A stretch of 64,000 nucleotides of DNA from Thermoleophilaceae bacterium (GTDB lineage Bacteria; Actinomycetota; Thermoleophilia; Solirubrobacterales; Thermoleophilaceae), in assembly GCA_036378175.1 (NCBI GenBank), contig DASUWY010000010.1, forward strand, positions 43,242 to 107,241, written 5' to 3'. The notes below the pieces were generated by a model. It saw only the letters and a list, made by a program, of their open reading frames with translations. It made no database searches and was not told the origin of the DNA. Below, piece by piece: positions 41,578 to 49,168 of this stretch. Both the position numbers and the translations under genes were made by a program. How positions within the stretch are numbered: position 1 is the stretch's first letter; every line of letters begins with the position of its first letter.

Positions 41578-42429
41578 ATGAGCAACGAGACCACAACCAC
41601 GGCGGCGCCTGCGACCTCCCACACCGCCGCCTTCAAGTACGCGCTCTGCGGCGTTGACGGCAGTCCGTCGGCACTCGAGGCCGTCCGCCAGGGCGCGCGA
41701 CTCGTGGGTTCCACGGGCGAGCTCGACCTCGTGTGCGCGCGTGAGGCGCGCGGGTACGGTCCGAACGCGCAGGCATCGGTGAGCGCACCGCGCGCGAAGT
41801 CCGCGCTCGAAGAGGCGCACCAGGCCGCCCGCGAGCTTGGGGTGAGCAGCCGGCGCACCGTGCTCGAGTCGGGGCTCAAGGCGGCGGCGCTCCTGGAGCA
41901 CATCGCCCACCACGATCTCGTGGCGGTCGGCCCGCACATGCGCTCGCGGATCGGCGGGATCATCCTTGGAAGCACCGCATCCAACCTGCTGCACGAGTCG
42001 CCCATCCCGGTGCTCGTGGCGCGGCCGCGGCGCGGTGGCGACTGGAGCCCGAGCACGCTCCTCGTGGCGAGCGACGGCTCCGAGCAAGCCGACTCAGCGG
42101 CGCACGTGGCGGCGCAGATGGCGGCGAGCGCGGGGGCGAAGCCGATCCTCGTGTCCGTGCGGGAGAGGTCTCAAGGCGCGGGCCTGCGGCAGGCGCTTGC
42201 CGACGAGGCAGCGCTGCTCGCCGAGGCATGCGGCGAGGAGATCCCCGTGCTGCGCCCGGACGGCGACAAGGTCGAGCGGATCCTCGAGCTCGCGAAACGG
42301 GACGTGGACCTCATCGTGCTTGGGTGCCGCGGCACGAGCGGGTTCAAGTCGCTGGGCAGCGTGAGCGAGCGGGTGGCCCACCGGGCACCGTGCTCGGTGC
42401 TGGTGGTGCGGCCTCCTAAACGGGCGTGA
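41578..42429 (+). CDS. Tandem-domain universal stress protein
   Basis: The 283-residue protein has two Usp folds. In the first the loop reads VGPHMRSRIGGIILGSTAS. In the second (LGCRGTSGFKSLGSVSERV) the glycine loop is about three residues shorter than the family's G-x2-G-x9-G spacing, so ATP binding there is doubtful. AAGGGAG lies eight bases before the ATG; a GTG directly before it is also in frame. The 3' end overlaps the convergent DUF385 gene by 14 bases. Confidence 0.85.
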   Translation: MSNETTTTAAPATSHTAAFKYALCGVDGSPSALEAVRQGARLVGSTGELDLVCAREARGYGPNAQASVSAPRAKSALEEAHQAARELGVSSRRTVLESGLKAAALLEHIAHHDLVAVGPHMRSRIGGIILGSTASNLLHESPIPVLVARPRRGGDWSPSTLLVASDGSEQADSAAHVAAQMAASAGAKPILVSVRERSQGAGLRQALADEAALLAEACGEEIPVLRPDGDKVERILELAKRDVDLIVLGCRGTSGFKSLGSVSERVAHRAPCSVLVVRPPKRA

Positions 42430-42838
42430 GCACCACGAGCGGGATCTCGCGCTTCGTGAGCTTCTGGTAGCCGTCGTAGCGCCCGTGGTTGTTGTCGTTC
42501 ACGAGCTTCCAGAGCCGCTGATAATCCGCGTCGGATGACTTCAGTTCCCTGGCGCGGGCCCGCTGCCGCTTGCGGCCCACCTGGATCTCCACCTCCGGGT
42601 TCGCCCGCAGGTTGAGCAGCCAGGCCGGGTTCTCGTCGGCGCCGCCCTTCGACGCCACCACCACGTAGTCATCGCCGTCGCGCGCGTACACGAGGCTGCC
42701 GGTGCGCGTCTGGCCGGACCTGCGGCCGGTGGTTCGGAGCAGCAGGCAGGGGACGCCGATCATGTTGTGCCCGAGCCGGCCGTCGGTGGCCTTGTAGATG
42801 GCTTCGTGCACGCGCAGCACCTGTCCAGTGAGCGACAT
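42416..42838 (-). CDS. DUF385/nitroreductase-family deazaflavin-dependent oxidoreductase
   Basis: The 140-residue split-barrel protein shows the family pattern LLLRTTGRRSGQTRTGSLVY, DDYVVVASKGGADENPAWLLNL and NPEVEIQVG. Members use F420 (the Ddn type activates nitroimidazoles) or flavin, acting on quinones or xenobiotics. The presence of F420 in this organism is not shown by the window. The ATG giving M-S-L-T-G-Q-V was chosen from a much longer open frame. Confidence 0.88.
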   Translation of the reverse strand: MSLTGQVLRVHEAIYKATDGRLGHNMIGVPCLLLRTTGRRSGQTRTGSLVYARDGDDYVVVASKGGADENPAWLLNLRANPEVEIQVGRKRQRARARELKSSDADYQRLWKLVNDNNHGRYDGYQKLTKREIPLVVLTPV

Positions 42839-42848
42839 TCGCGGGAGC

Positions 42849-43322
42849 CTACGGCCCAGCCGTCCGCAAGTGCAACTCCACGTCGGGCGCGAGCAGCATC
42901 GTGAGGCCGCTGCGCGGGTCGCGGGGCGAGCGGCGCTGCTCCCGCAGCACCACGGCGCACCAGGGCTTGCCTGCGTCGAGCTCGGGCGCCAGCTCCGCCG
43001 CGATCTCCCGTGGCACCCAGCCAAGCTGCGGCCCTCCGACGGCGTGCACGGCAATCGCGTTCGGATCGTGTTCGTTGCCCGGATCCCGCCGGAGCTCGAG
43101 CGGCTCGCCCGGCGCGGCGCCGTCGCCCTCGAGCGCATCCGCGTGGTGGCGCCCGGCGCCGGCCACGCCGGCCACCCGCAAACCGCGGTCGGCGAGCTCC
43201 GGAGCGTCGCGGGCCAGATAGCGATCCGACTCACGGTCAACGAGCTGATACCCGGTGAGCCAAACCTGACCGCCCTCCTCCGGGTACCAGTACCGCTCGT
43301 CATACACCACATCGACGACCAC
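42849..43322 (-). CDS. HIRAN-domain protein
   Basis: The 157-residue protein has a HIRAN domain in its second half (RRDPGNEHDPNAIAVHAVGG, then LGWVPREIAAELAP). In eukaryotic HLTF this fold binds 3' DNA ends; bacterial stand-alone versions are uncharacterised. The first 45 residues (YDERYWYPEEGGQVWLTGY) are not part of that domain. GTG start, with its first codon only 11 bases from the divergent DUF488 start, so transcription of the two must be closely linked. Confidence 0.75.
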   Translation of the reverse strand: MVVDVVYDERYWYPEEGGQVWLTGYQLVDRESDRYLARDAPELADRGLRVAGVAGAGRHHADALEGDGAAPGEPLELRRDPGNEHDPNAIAVHAVGGPQLGWVPREIAAELAPELDAGKPWCAVVLREQRRSPRDPRSGLTMLLAPDVELHLRTAGP

Positions 43323-43333
43323 AGGAAGACCCT

Positions 43334-43819
43334 ATGACCTATGACCTCGTGACGATCGGGGTTTACGGCTGGACGCTGGAAGCCTTCCTCGGGGCGCTGC
43401 ATGAGGCGGACGTGCGCCTCCTCATCGACGTGCGGCAGCGGCGAGGAGTGCGCGGCGCCGAGTACTCGTGGGCGAACGCACGCCGGCTGCAGGACGCGCT
43501 GGCGCGCGCCCGAATCGCCTACGAGCACCACCTCGAGCTCGCGCCCACCACGGAGCTGCGCCAGCTCCAGTACCGCGAGGACGACCGCCAGGGAGTGGGC
43601 AAGCGCTCGCGCGAGCGGCTGGCGCCCGAATACGCGGAGCGGTACGTGCGCGAGATCCTCGACCACGCCGACCTCGAGCCGATCGCGGCCGAGCTGCCGG
43701 CCGACGGCGCAGCCGCTCTGTTCTGCGTGGAGCGCGACCCGGAGGCGTGCCACCGCTCGCTCGTGGCGGACCGGCTCGCGGAGCGCTTCGGGTTAAGCGT
43801 CGGACATCTTCGGCCCTGA
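43334..43819 (+). CDS. DUF488 family protein
   Basis: The 161-residue protein has TIGVYGWTLEAFLGALHEADVRLLIDVRQ, the usual DUF488 opening, and the C-terminal FCVERDPEACHRSLVADRLAERFG with its conserved C-H-R. Function is unknown; it is sometimes linked to nucleic-acid processing genes. AGGAAG precedes the ATG by five bases. It is head-to-head with the HIRAN gene. Confidence 0.85.
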   Translation: MTYDLVTIGVYGWTLEAFLGALHEADVRLLIDVRQRRGVRGAEYSWANARRLQDALARARIAYEHHLELAPTTELRQLQYREDDRQGVGKRSRERLAPEYAERYVREILDHADLEPIAAELPADGAAALFCVERDPEACHRSLVADRLAERFGLSVGHLRP

Positions 43820-43858
43820 CCCCTGGCGAACCGCGGCAAGCCCGCTTACGATCGCAGC

Positions 43859-44704
43859 GTGCGGGCTCGCCTCCTCACACTCACCGTCCTAGTGGCAGCG
43901 CTGGTGGCGCCGTCGGCCGCTTCGGCCGCGCAGAAGAGCGAGACAGCCACGAACGGGGCGGTGAAGGCCGTGCTCACCTACAACCAGGGCTCGCAGCTCT
44001 TCGACGTGACCGGCACGCACCTCACCATCACGAGAGCCGGGGTGACGATGCTCGACACCGATGTGCCGGAGCCGTGCAACGGCTGCGGGATCACGCCGGC
44101 GGGAGCGTCGGGAGGCCCCGCGAAGTCGCTGCAGATCGCGGACCTGGACGGCGATGGCGAGCCGGAGGTGCTGCTCGACATCTACACAGGCGGCGCGCAC
44201 TGCTGCACGGACACCTGGATCTACCGCTTCACCGGCACGAGCTACACGGGCACGCCGGCGCAGTGGGGCGACGTGGGGTACACGCTGAAGGACCTGAACG
44301 GCGACGGCATCCCCGAGCTGCGCAGCTTCGACGACCGCTTCGCCTACGCGTTCACCGACTTCGCCGACAGCTGGTTCCCGCCGCAGATCTGGCAGTTCCG
44401 CGCCGGCAAGCTGAACAACGTCACGCGCAGCTTCCCCGCGCTCGCGCGCGCTGACGCGAAGAGGACGCTGCGGCTCCTGCACGGCAGGATGCGCCACAAG
44501 CGCGACATGCGCGGCGTGCTCGCTGCGTACGTGGCGGATCAGTACCTGCTTGGGCATGGCTCGCGCGGCTGGAAGGCGGTCCGCTCGGCGCGCAAGCAGG
44601 GCCTGCTGGGCGGGCTCGGCCACGGCGATCCGTGGCCGCGCGGCGCTCGCTACGCGCGGGCCCTGCGGAAGTTCCTCCGCAAGAGCGGCTACATCAGACA
44701 CTAA
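43859..44704 (+). CDS. Secreted FG-GAP/VCBS-like calcium-loop protein
   Basis: The 281-residue protein starts with a signal peptide (LLTLTVLVAALVAPSAASA). Two acidic loops typical of FG-GAP or dockerin-like calcium sites follow: ADLDGDGEPEVLLD and KDLNGDGIPELRS. A Cys-rich stretch (HCCTD) sits between them, and C-N-G-C upstream may form disulfides. The C-terminal 90 residues are basic and helical (RMRHKRDMRGVLAAYVADQYLLG). Function unknown; likely extracytoplasmic binding. GTG start. Its stop overlaps the convergent gene by four bases. Confidence 0.7.
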   Translation: MRARLLTLTVLVAALVAPSAASAAQKSETATNGAVKAVLTYNQGSQLFDVTGTHLTITRAGVTMLDTDVPEPCNGCGITPAGASGGPAKSLQIADLDGDGEPEVLLDIYTGGAHCCTDTWIYRFTGTSYTGTPAQWGDVGYTLKDLNGDGIPELRSFDDRFAYAFTDFADSWFPPQIWQFRAGKLNNVTRSFPALARADAKRTLRLLHGRMRHKRDMRGVLAAYVADQYLLGHGSRGWKAVRSARKQGLLGGLGHGDPWPRGARYARALRKFLRKSGYIRH

Positions 44705-46323
44705 GGGGAGAACGTGCTCTCGGTGGCGACGACCACCTCGAGCAGCAGCGGCTCCCGGCGCTCGCGGAGCGTCGGCACCACCTCGTCGAGCGTGCTGATC
44801 AGCTCGTCGTGGCGCTCGACCCGCCGCGCGTCGCAGCCGAAGGGCCGGGCGAGCGCCGAGATCTCGACGTCGAAGGCGGGCCACACGCCCTGCTTGCCGC
44901 TCATCTCGGCAAGCCGGTCCATCACGGCATAGCGGCCGTTCGTCAGCACGACCATCAGCGAGCCCATGCCGTAATGGGCCGCGCTCCAGAGCGACTGGAT
45001 CGTGTAGATGGAGGAGCCGTCGCCGGCGATCGCCACCACCGGGCGATCGGGCAGCGCCTTCTTCAGGCCCATGGACCCGGGCAGCGCGAAGCCGAGGCCG
45101 CCCATCGCGGCGCTGAGGAAGCCGAGCGGCTCGCGCGCCGGAATGCGCTGGCGCAGCTCCGGACCGCTCGACGGGCTCTCCTCGAGCAGCACCACGTCGC
45201 GCGGCAGCCGCTCGGCAAGCGCGGCCAGGACGTGACTTGCCCGTAGCGGCTCGCCCTCGGCGGGCGGCTCCACGGGCGGGGGCGCGGGCCGCGCCGGCGG
45301 CCGCGGTCCCTCGCGCGACGGCAGCTCGCTCACGAGCATCTCGCACACCGCCGCGGGCGGGGCGAGCAGCGCGAGGTCGGCCGGGCTGCGGTGCGCCTCC
45401 TCCGCGACGTCGGTGATGATCGCGAGGCGCGTGCCCGGTTCCACGAACGGGCCGGGCTCGTAGATGTACTGGCGGAAGATCGGCGCGCCCACCGCAACCA
45501 CGAGGTCGTGGCCCGCGAGCGTCTCACGCAGACGCTTCCGCCCGGCAGGCAGGAAGCCGGCGAACAGCTCGTGGTCCTGGGGGAACCCCGCCGCGCCGCC
45601 AAAAGCTTCCTGCCAGACCGGACAGTTCAGATGCTCGGCAAGGCCCACCAGCGCGTTCCACCCGCGCTGATCGGAGGTGCCGTAGCCGGACACGAGCGCG
45701 GGCCGCTCCGAGTCCGCGAAGAGGCCCGCGAGCTCCTCCACCGCGCCGTGCTCCACGCCACTCGAGCGCACCAGATGCGCGGGTGCCGGCTCCTCGGTGC
45801 CGCCGCGCTCGTATGGCGCGAGCCAGTCGTCCTGCGGCACGATCACGATCGCGGGGCCGCGCCGCGTGGCTGCCTCGTACGCGGCGCGCGCCACCGCGCC
45901 CGGCACGTCCACCGCCTGCACCGGCTGGTTCACCCACACCGGGTAGTCGCCGGCCAGCCCTTCCAGCCGCCCCGTGAGGAACGGCTCGAGCGCGAGATGG
46001 CGCCGGTCCTGCTGGCCCACCATCACCACCATCGGCGCGCGGTTCACGCGCGCGGTGGAGAGCGCTGCCACCGCATTGCCGAGGCCCGGCGTGGTGTGGA
46101 TGTTCACGAACGCGGGCTCGCCGCGCCCGATCGCGTAGCCCGTGGCCATCGCCACCACGGCGGCCTCGTGCAGGCCGAGGATGAACTCGAAGTCGTCGGG
46201 CAGGCCCGCCAGGAACGCGATCTCGGTGGAACCCGGATTCGCGAAGATCGTGGTGAGGCCGTGGCGGCGCATCGCGTCGAGCGTCGCGTCCCGCACCGTC
46301 GGAGTCCCGGAGCCCTGGGCCAT
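44701..46323 (-). CDS. Thiamine-diphosphate 2-oxoacid decarboxylase (benzoylformate decarboxylase-like)
   Basis: The 540-residue enzyme has the cofactor Glu53 (LGLHEAAVV), Ser32 in FANPGSTEI, and His76 (HTTPGLGNA), matching the Ser26 and His70 sites of benzoylformate decarboxylase. The ThDP/Mg motif runs from GDGSSIYTIQSLWSAAHYG to LTNGRYAVMD. It should decarboxylate a 2-oxoacid to an aldehyde, with aromatic substrates suggested by the family. It is divergent from a lactate/malate dehydrogenase-like gene across 67 bases that hold a motif also found near the linked alcohol dehydrogenase. Confidence 0.87.
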   Translation of the reverse strand: MAQGSGTPTVRDATLDAMRRHGLTTIFANPGSTEIAFLAGLPDDFEFILGLHEAAVVAMATGYAIGRGEPAFVNIHTTPGLGNAVAALSTARVNRAPMVVMVGQQDRRHLALEPFLTGRLEGLAGDYPVWVNQPVQAVDVPGAVARAAYEAATRRGPAIVIVPQDDWLAPYERGGTEEPAPAHLVRSSGVEHGAVEELAGLFADSERPALVSGYGTSDQRGWNALVGLAEHLNCPVWQEAFGGAAGFPQDHELFAGFLPAGRKRLRETLAGHDLVVAVGAPIFRQYIYEPGPFVEPGTRLAIITDVAEEAHRSPADLALLAPPAAVCEMLVSELPSREGPRPPARPAPPPVEPPAEGEPLRASHVLAALAERLPRDVVLLEESPSSGPELRQRIPAREPLGFLSAAMGGLGFALPGSMGLKKALPDRPVVAIAGDGSSIYTIQSLWSAAHYGMGSLMVVLTNGRYAVMDRLAEMSGKQGVWPAFDVEISALARPFGCDARRVERHDELISTLDEVVPTLRERREPLLLEVVVATESTFSP

Positions 46324-46358
46324 GGAGGCCGGAGCCTACACGGCGCGGCAGGGGTCTG

Positions 46359-46375
46359 GCAAAAATGATTTGACG
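46359..46375. promoter_or_regulatory. Candidate GntR operator between decarboxylase and dehydrogenase genes
   Basis: Twelve consecutive bases (AAATGATTTGAC, 46363-46374) are identical to the reverse complement of the palindromic site at 49110-49126 in the other divergent promoter of this cluster. Over the full 17 bases, 13 match. The site lies 16 bases before the GTG of the dehydrogenase gene. Confidence 0.5.
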
Positions 46376-46390
46376 ATTTAAGCTAGTGCC

Positions 46391-47314
46391 GTGAAAGTGG
46401 CCATCTTCGGCGGAGCCGGCGGTGTGGGCGCATCGGCGGCTTTCAACCTCCTGCTCGGTGGCCAAGCGCACGACGTGGTGATCATCGACAACCGGCCCGA
46501 GATGGTCGTGTCGCACGTGATGGACCTGCAGCAGGTGCTGGAGCAGGGCGCGAGCGGGTCGGTGCGCGCCGGTGAGCCGCTGGACCTGCGCGACGCTGAC
46601 GTGGTCGTGGTGTGCGCCTGCAGCTCAGAGGGCCTCACGGAGTCGCGCCTGTCGTTCCTCGAGCAGAACGCGGCGATCGTGCGCCGCGCCGCGGACGGGC
46701 TCGGCCCGAGCTGGCCCGGCGTGGTCCTGATGGTCACGAATCCCGTGGATCCGCTCGTCACCCTCCTTCAGCGAGTGACCGGTATCGATCGCCGCCGCGT
46801 GATCGGCTACACGCTCAACGACTCGCTGCGCCTGCGCACCGGCATCGCACTGGCGCTCGGGCTCGACCCGGGCCGCGTGGATGCCTGGGTGGTGGGGGAG
46901 CACGGCGACTCGTCGGTTCCGCTCTTCACGCGCGTGGCGGTGGACGGCGAGCCCGTGGAGCTGAACGAGGAGCAGCGCGCGGCCGCGTCGGAGTTCACGC
47001 GCGGCTGGTTCGCCCGGCACAAGGCGCTCGATTCCGGCCGTTCGTCCACCTGGACCTCAGGCCTCGGCATGGCGCGGATGATCGAGGCGCTCGCGGGCGG
47101 CGGAAACGGCCGGCACTTCCCCGCCTCGGTGGTGCTCGAGGGCGAGTACGGGATCGAGGGCGTGAGCCTGGGCGTTCCGGTGACGATCGGTCCGCACGGG
47201 ATCGAGCGCATCCACGAGTGGGAGATCTCGGACGAGGAGCGCGCCTCGCTCCACGCCGCCGCGGAGGCCGTACGCAGCTCGTTCGCGAGCCTGAACGGCG
47301 GCGGTGCCGGCTAG
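46391..47314 (+). CDS. Lactate/malate dehydrogenase-family 2-hydroxyacid dehydrogenase
   Basis: The 307-residue protein has the NAD motif FGGAGGVGASAA, NPVDPLVTLL, the NDSLRLR segment and the catalytic His in GEHGDSSVP; Arg86 matches the mobile-loop arginine. The loop position that sets substrate choice (Gln in lactate, Arg in malate dehydrogenases) is Glu80 here, so the substrate is probably neither lactate nor malate. The paired decarboxylase would act on its 2-oxoacid product. GTG start. The stop shares CTAG with the GntR gene. Confidence 0.85.
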   Translation: MKVAIFGGAGGVGASAAFNLLLGGQAHDVVIIDNRPEMVVSHVMDLQQVLEQGASGSVRAGEPLDLRDADVVVVCACSSEGLTESRLSFLEQNAAIVRRAADGLGPSWPGVVLMVTNPVDPLVTLLQRVTGIDRRRVIGYTLNDSLRLRTGIALALGLDPGRVDAWVVGEHGDSSVPLFTRVAVDGEPVELNEEQRAAASEFTRGWFARHKALDSGRSSTWTSGLGMARMIEALAGGGNGRHFPASVVLEGEYGIEGVSLGVPVTIGPHGIERIHEWEISDEERASLHAAAEAVRSSFASLNGGGAG

Positions 47315-48051
47315 CTTCCGGTCGCGCGACGGGAGTCGAGCTTGCGCACCACCCGGCGCACGTGCTCGATGTGCTGGAGCATCGCCCTCTGAGCCGCCGC
47401 CGGCTGGCCGCGCCGGATCGCCCGCAGGATGCGCCGGTGCTGGTCGAGGATGTCGTCTGCGCTGAGCGCCGGGCCCATGTAGTCCACGAGCGACGGCTGC
47501 AGCACCTCGAGGATCCAGCTCGTGAACGCCACCATCAGCTCGTTGCCCGCGGCGTCCGCGATCGCCTTGTGAAAGCGGCCGTCCGCCGCGCGGAACTCGG
47601 CCGATGCCGGATCGTTGCCCTCGGCGGCGGCGAGCGCGCTCTCGAGCTCGGCCACGGTCTCCTTGGTGGCGTGCTCGGCGGCGAGGCCGGCGAGCGGGAC
47701 CTCCAGGTAGATCCTCGCCTCGAGCAGCTCGTGCAGCGACACGCTCTCGGTCGCGAGCATCGTGGCTATCGCCTGGCTCACGTTGCGGCCCATGCTCTCG
47801 TTCGCGGTCGCGGAGACGAAGATGCCGCCCGCCCGGCCCTGGTTCACCTGGATGAGGTGCGAGCCCGCGAGCAGCCGCAGCGCCTCGCGCAGCGTCGGGC
47901 GGCTCACTCCGAACTCGCGCGCAAGCTCGTTCTCGGTGCCGATCCGATCGCCCGGCTTGAGCCCCTTGCGCTCGACGTAGAGGCGGATCTCGTGGGCGAT
48001 GTGCTCACTCGCGTCGAGCCGGACGGGCGAGAACCGATCGACGGAGGCCAC
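47311..48051 (-). CDS. GntR-family (FCD subfamily) transcriptional regulator
   Basis: The 246-residue protein has a winged helix (about 15-80, IGTENELAREFGVSRPTLRE) and an all-helical FCD ligand domain (about 95-235) with likely metal ligands in FRAADGRFHKAI, LDQHRRIL and MLQHIEHV. FCD regulators usually sense carboxylic acids and repress catabolic genes. GTG start, overlapping the alcohol dehydrogenase stop by one base, so both are on one transcript. It is the obvious candidate to bind the TGTCA-type motifs in the two neighbouring divergent promoters. Confidence 0.88.
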   Translation of the reverse strand: MASVDRFSPVRLDASEHIAHEIRLYVERKGLKPGDRIGTENELAREFGVSRPTLREALRLLAGSHLIQVNQGRAGGIFVSATANESMGRNVSQAIATMLATESVSLHELLEARIYLEVPLAGLAAEHATKETVAELESALAAAEGNDPASAEFRAADGRFHKAIADAAGNELMVAFTSWILEVLQPSLVDYMGPALSADDILDQHRRILRAIRRGQPAAAQRAMLQHIEHVRRVVRKLDSRRATGS

Positions 48052-49076
48052 TATCCGGGCACCAGCACGGCGCGGCCGATGATGCCGCCGTCGCGCAGCT
48101 TGTCGAGAACGTCGTTGATCGCGTCCAGCGGATGCGTCTCCACCCTCAGCTTCACGCGACCGGCGGCGTGCAGCTGGATCAGCTCGTACAGGTCGATCCA
48201 GCTTCCCACGAGGTTCGCCACCACGGCCTTCTCGTCCACCACGAGCTCCATCGAGGTGAGCGGCAGGTTGCCGCCGTAGCCCACCACCGAGTAGGTGCCC
48301 GCGCGCGCGAGCATCTCCATCGAGCCCGTGTGGGTGGAGTCGGTGCCCACAAAGTCGAGCACCACGTCCGCGCCCCGTCCGTGGGTGAGCTCGCGCACGG
48401 CGGCCGCCGCGCCCGGGCCCCCGGTCACGGCCTCGTCCGCGCCCAGCTCGCGCGCGAGTGCCAGCCGCTCGTCCTCGGTGTCCACCGCCAGCACGCGGCT
48501 CGATCCAAGCTCGCGCGCCAGCTGCACAGCGATGTGGCCCACGCCGCCGACGCCGATCACCACGGTCGTGGTGCCCGGTCTCATCAGGTGCGCCATGCGG
48601 CGAACCGCGTGGTACGCCGTGAGGCCGGCGTCGGCGTGCGGCGCTACCTCGGCCGGCGAAAGGCCGTACGGCAGCCTGATCACCGAGCGCTCGCGCACGA
48701 GCACGTAGTCCGCGAAGCCGCCGTCGAGCGAGAGCCCGGTGAAGTCGTGGTTCACGCAGTGCATGTCGTCGCCGCGACGGCATGGGACGCACAGGCCACA
48801 GCTGTATGGCGGGTAGAGGATCACGGGATCGCCGGGCGCGACGGTGCTCACGAGGTCGCCCACCGCTTCCACCCAGCCCGCGTTCTCATGGCCGAGCACG
48901 CGTGGCAGCGACACTCCCGCCGGCTCCATCAGCCCCTCGATGGCGTGAAGGTCGGTGGCGCACACGCCCGCGCCGCCCACCCGCACCAGCACCTCGTCAG
49001 GCCGTGTGATCTCGGGCGTGGGATGGTCCACCAGCTCGAGACGCGTGTGGTACTCCCGCAGCAGTGCCGCCCTCAT
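48051..49076 (-). CDS. Zinc-dependent alcohol dehydrogenase
   Basis: The 341-residue MDR protein has catalytic-zinc ligands in GVCATDLHA and GHENAG, four structural-zinc cysteines in CGLCVPCRRGDDMHC, and the NAD motif VIGVGGVGHIA. It interconverts an alcohol and an aldehyde or ketone. The ATG with M-R-A-A-L-L matches the family start; an upstream ATG 51 bases away (M-T-N-D-L) would lie close to the operator region. It is first in a transcript with the GntR gene and divergent from an aldo/keto reductase gene. Confidence 0.9.
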   Translation of the reverse strand: MRAALLREYHTRLELVDHPTPEITRPDEVLVRVGGAGVCATDLHAIEGLMEPAGVSLPRVLGHENAGWVEAVGDLVSTVAPGDPVILYPPYSCGLCVPCRRGDDMHCVNHDFTGLSLDGGFADYVLVRERSVIRLPYGLSPAEVAPHADAGLTAYHAVRRMAHLMRPGTTTVVIGVGGVGHIAVQLARELGSSRVLAVDTEDERLALARELGADEAVTGGPGAAAAVRELTHGRGADVVLDFVGTDSTHTGSMEMLARAGTYSVVGYGGNLPLTSMELVVDEKAVVANLVGSWIDLYELIQLHAAGRVKLRVETHPLDAINDVLDKLRDGGIIGRAVLVPG

Positions 49077-49109
49077 CGCGGCGCGACTGTATTCCTCGTG
49101 GCGGACGAG

Positions 49110-49126
49110 TGTCAAATCATTTGTCA
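49110..49126. promoter_or_regulatory. Candidate GntR operator, copy A, adh/AKR promoter region
   Basis: TGTCAAATCATTTGTCA is near-palindromic (arms TGTCAAAT and ATTTGTCA, one mismatch). Its reverse complement shares a 12-base identity with 46363-46374 upstream of the dehydrogenase gene in this cluster. Confidence 0.5.
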
Positions 49127-49132
49127 ATTAAC

Positions 49133-49149
49133 TGTCAGATGGTTTGACA
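49133..49149. promoter_or_regulatory. Candidate GntR operator, copy B, adh/AKR promoter region
   Basis: TGTCAGATGGTTTGACA has TGTCA/TGACA arms around seven bases. Its centre is 23 bases from copy A, about two helical turns, as expected for cooperative dimer binding. It ends 19 bases before the aldo/keto reductase GTG. Confidence 0.45.
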
Positions 49150-49168
49150 TCCCGTAGAGTGCCTCGCC

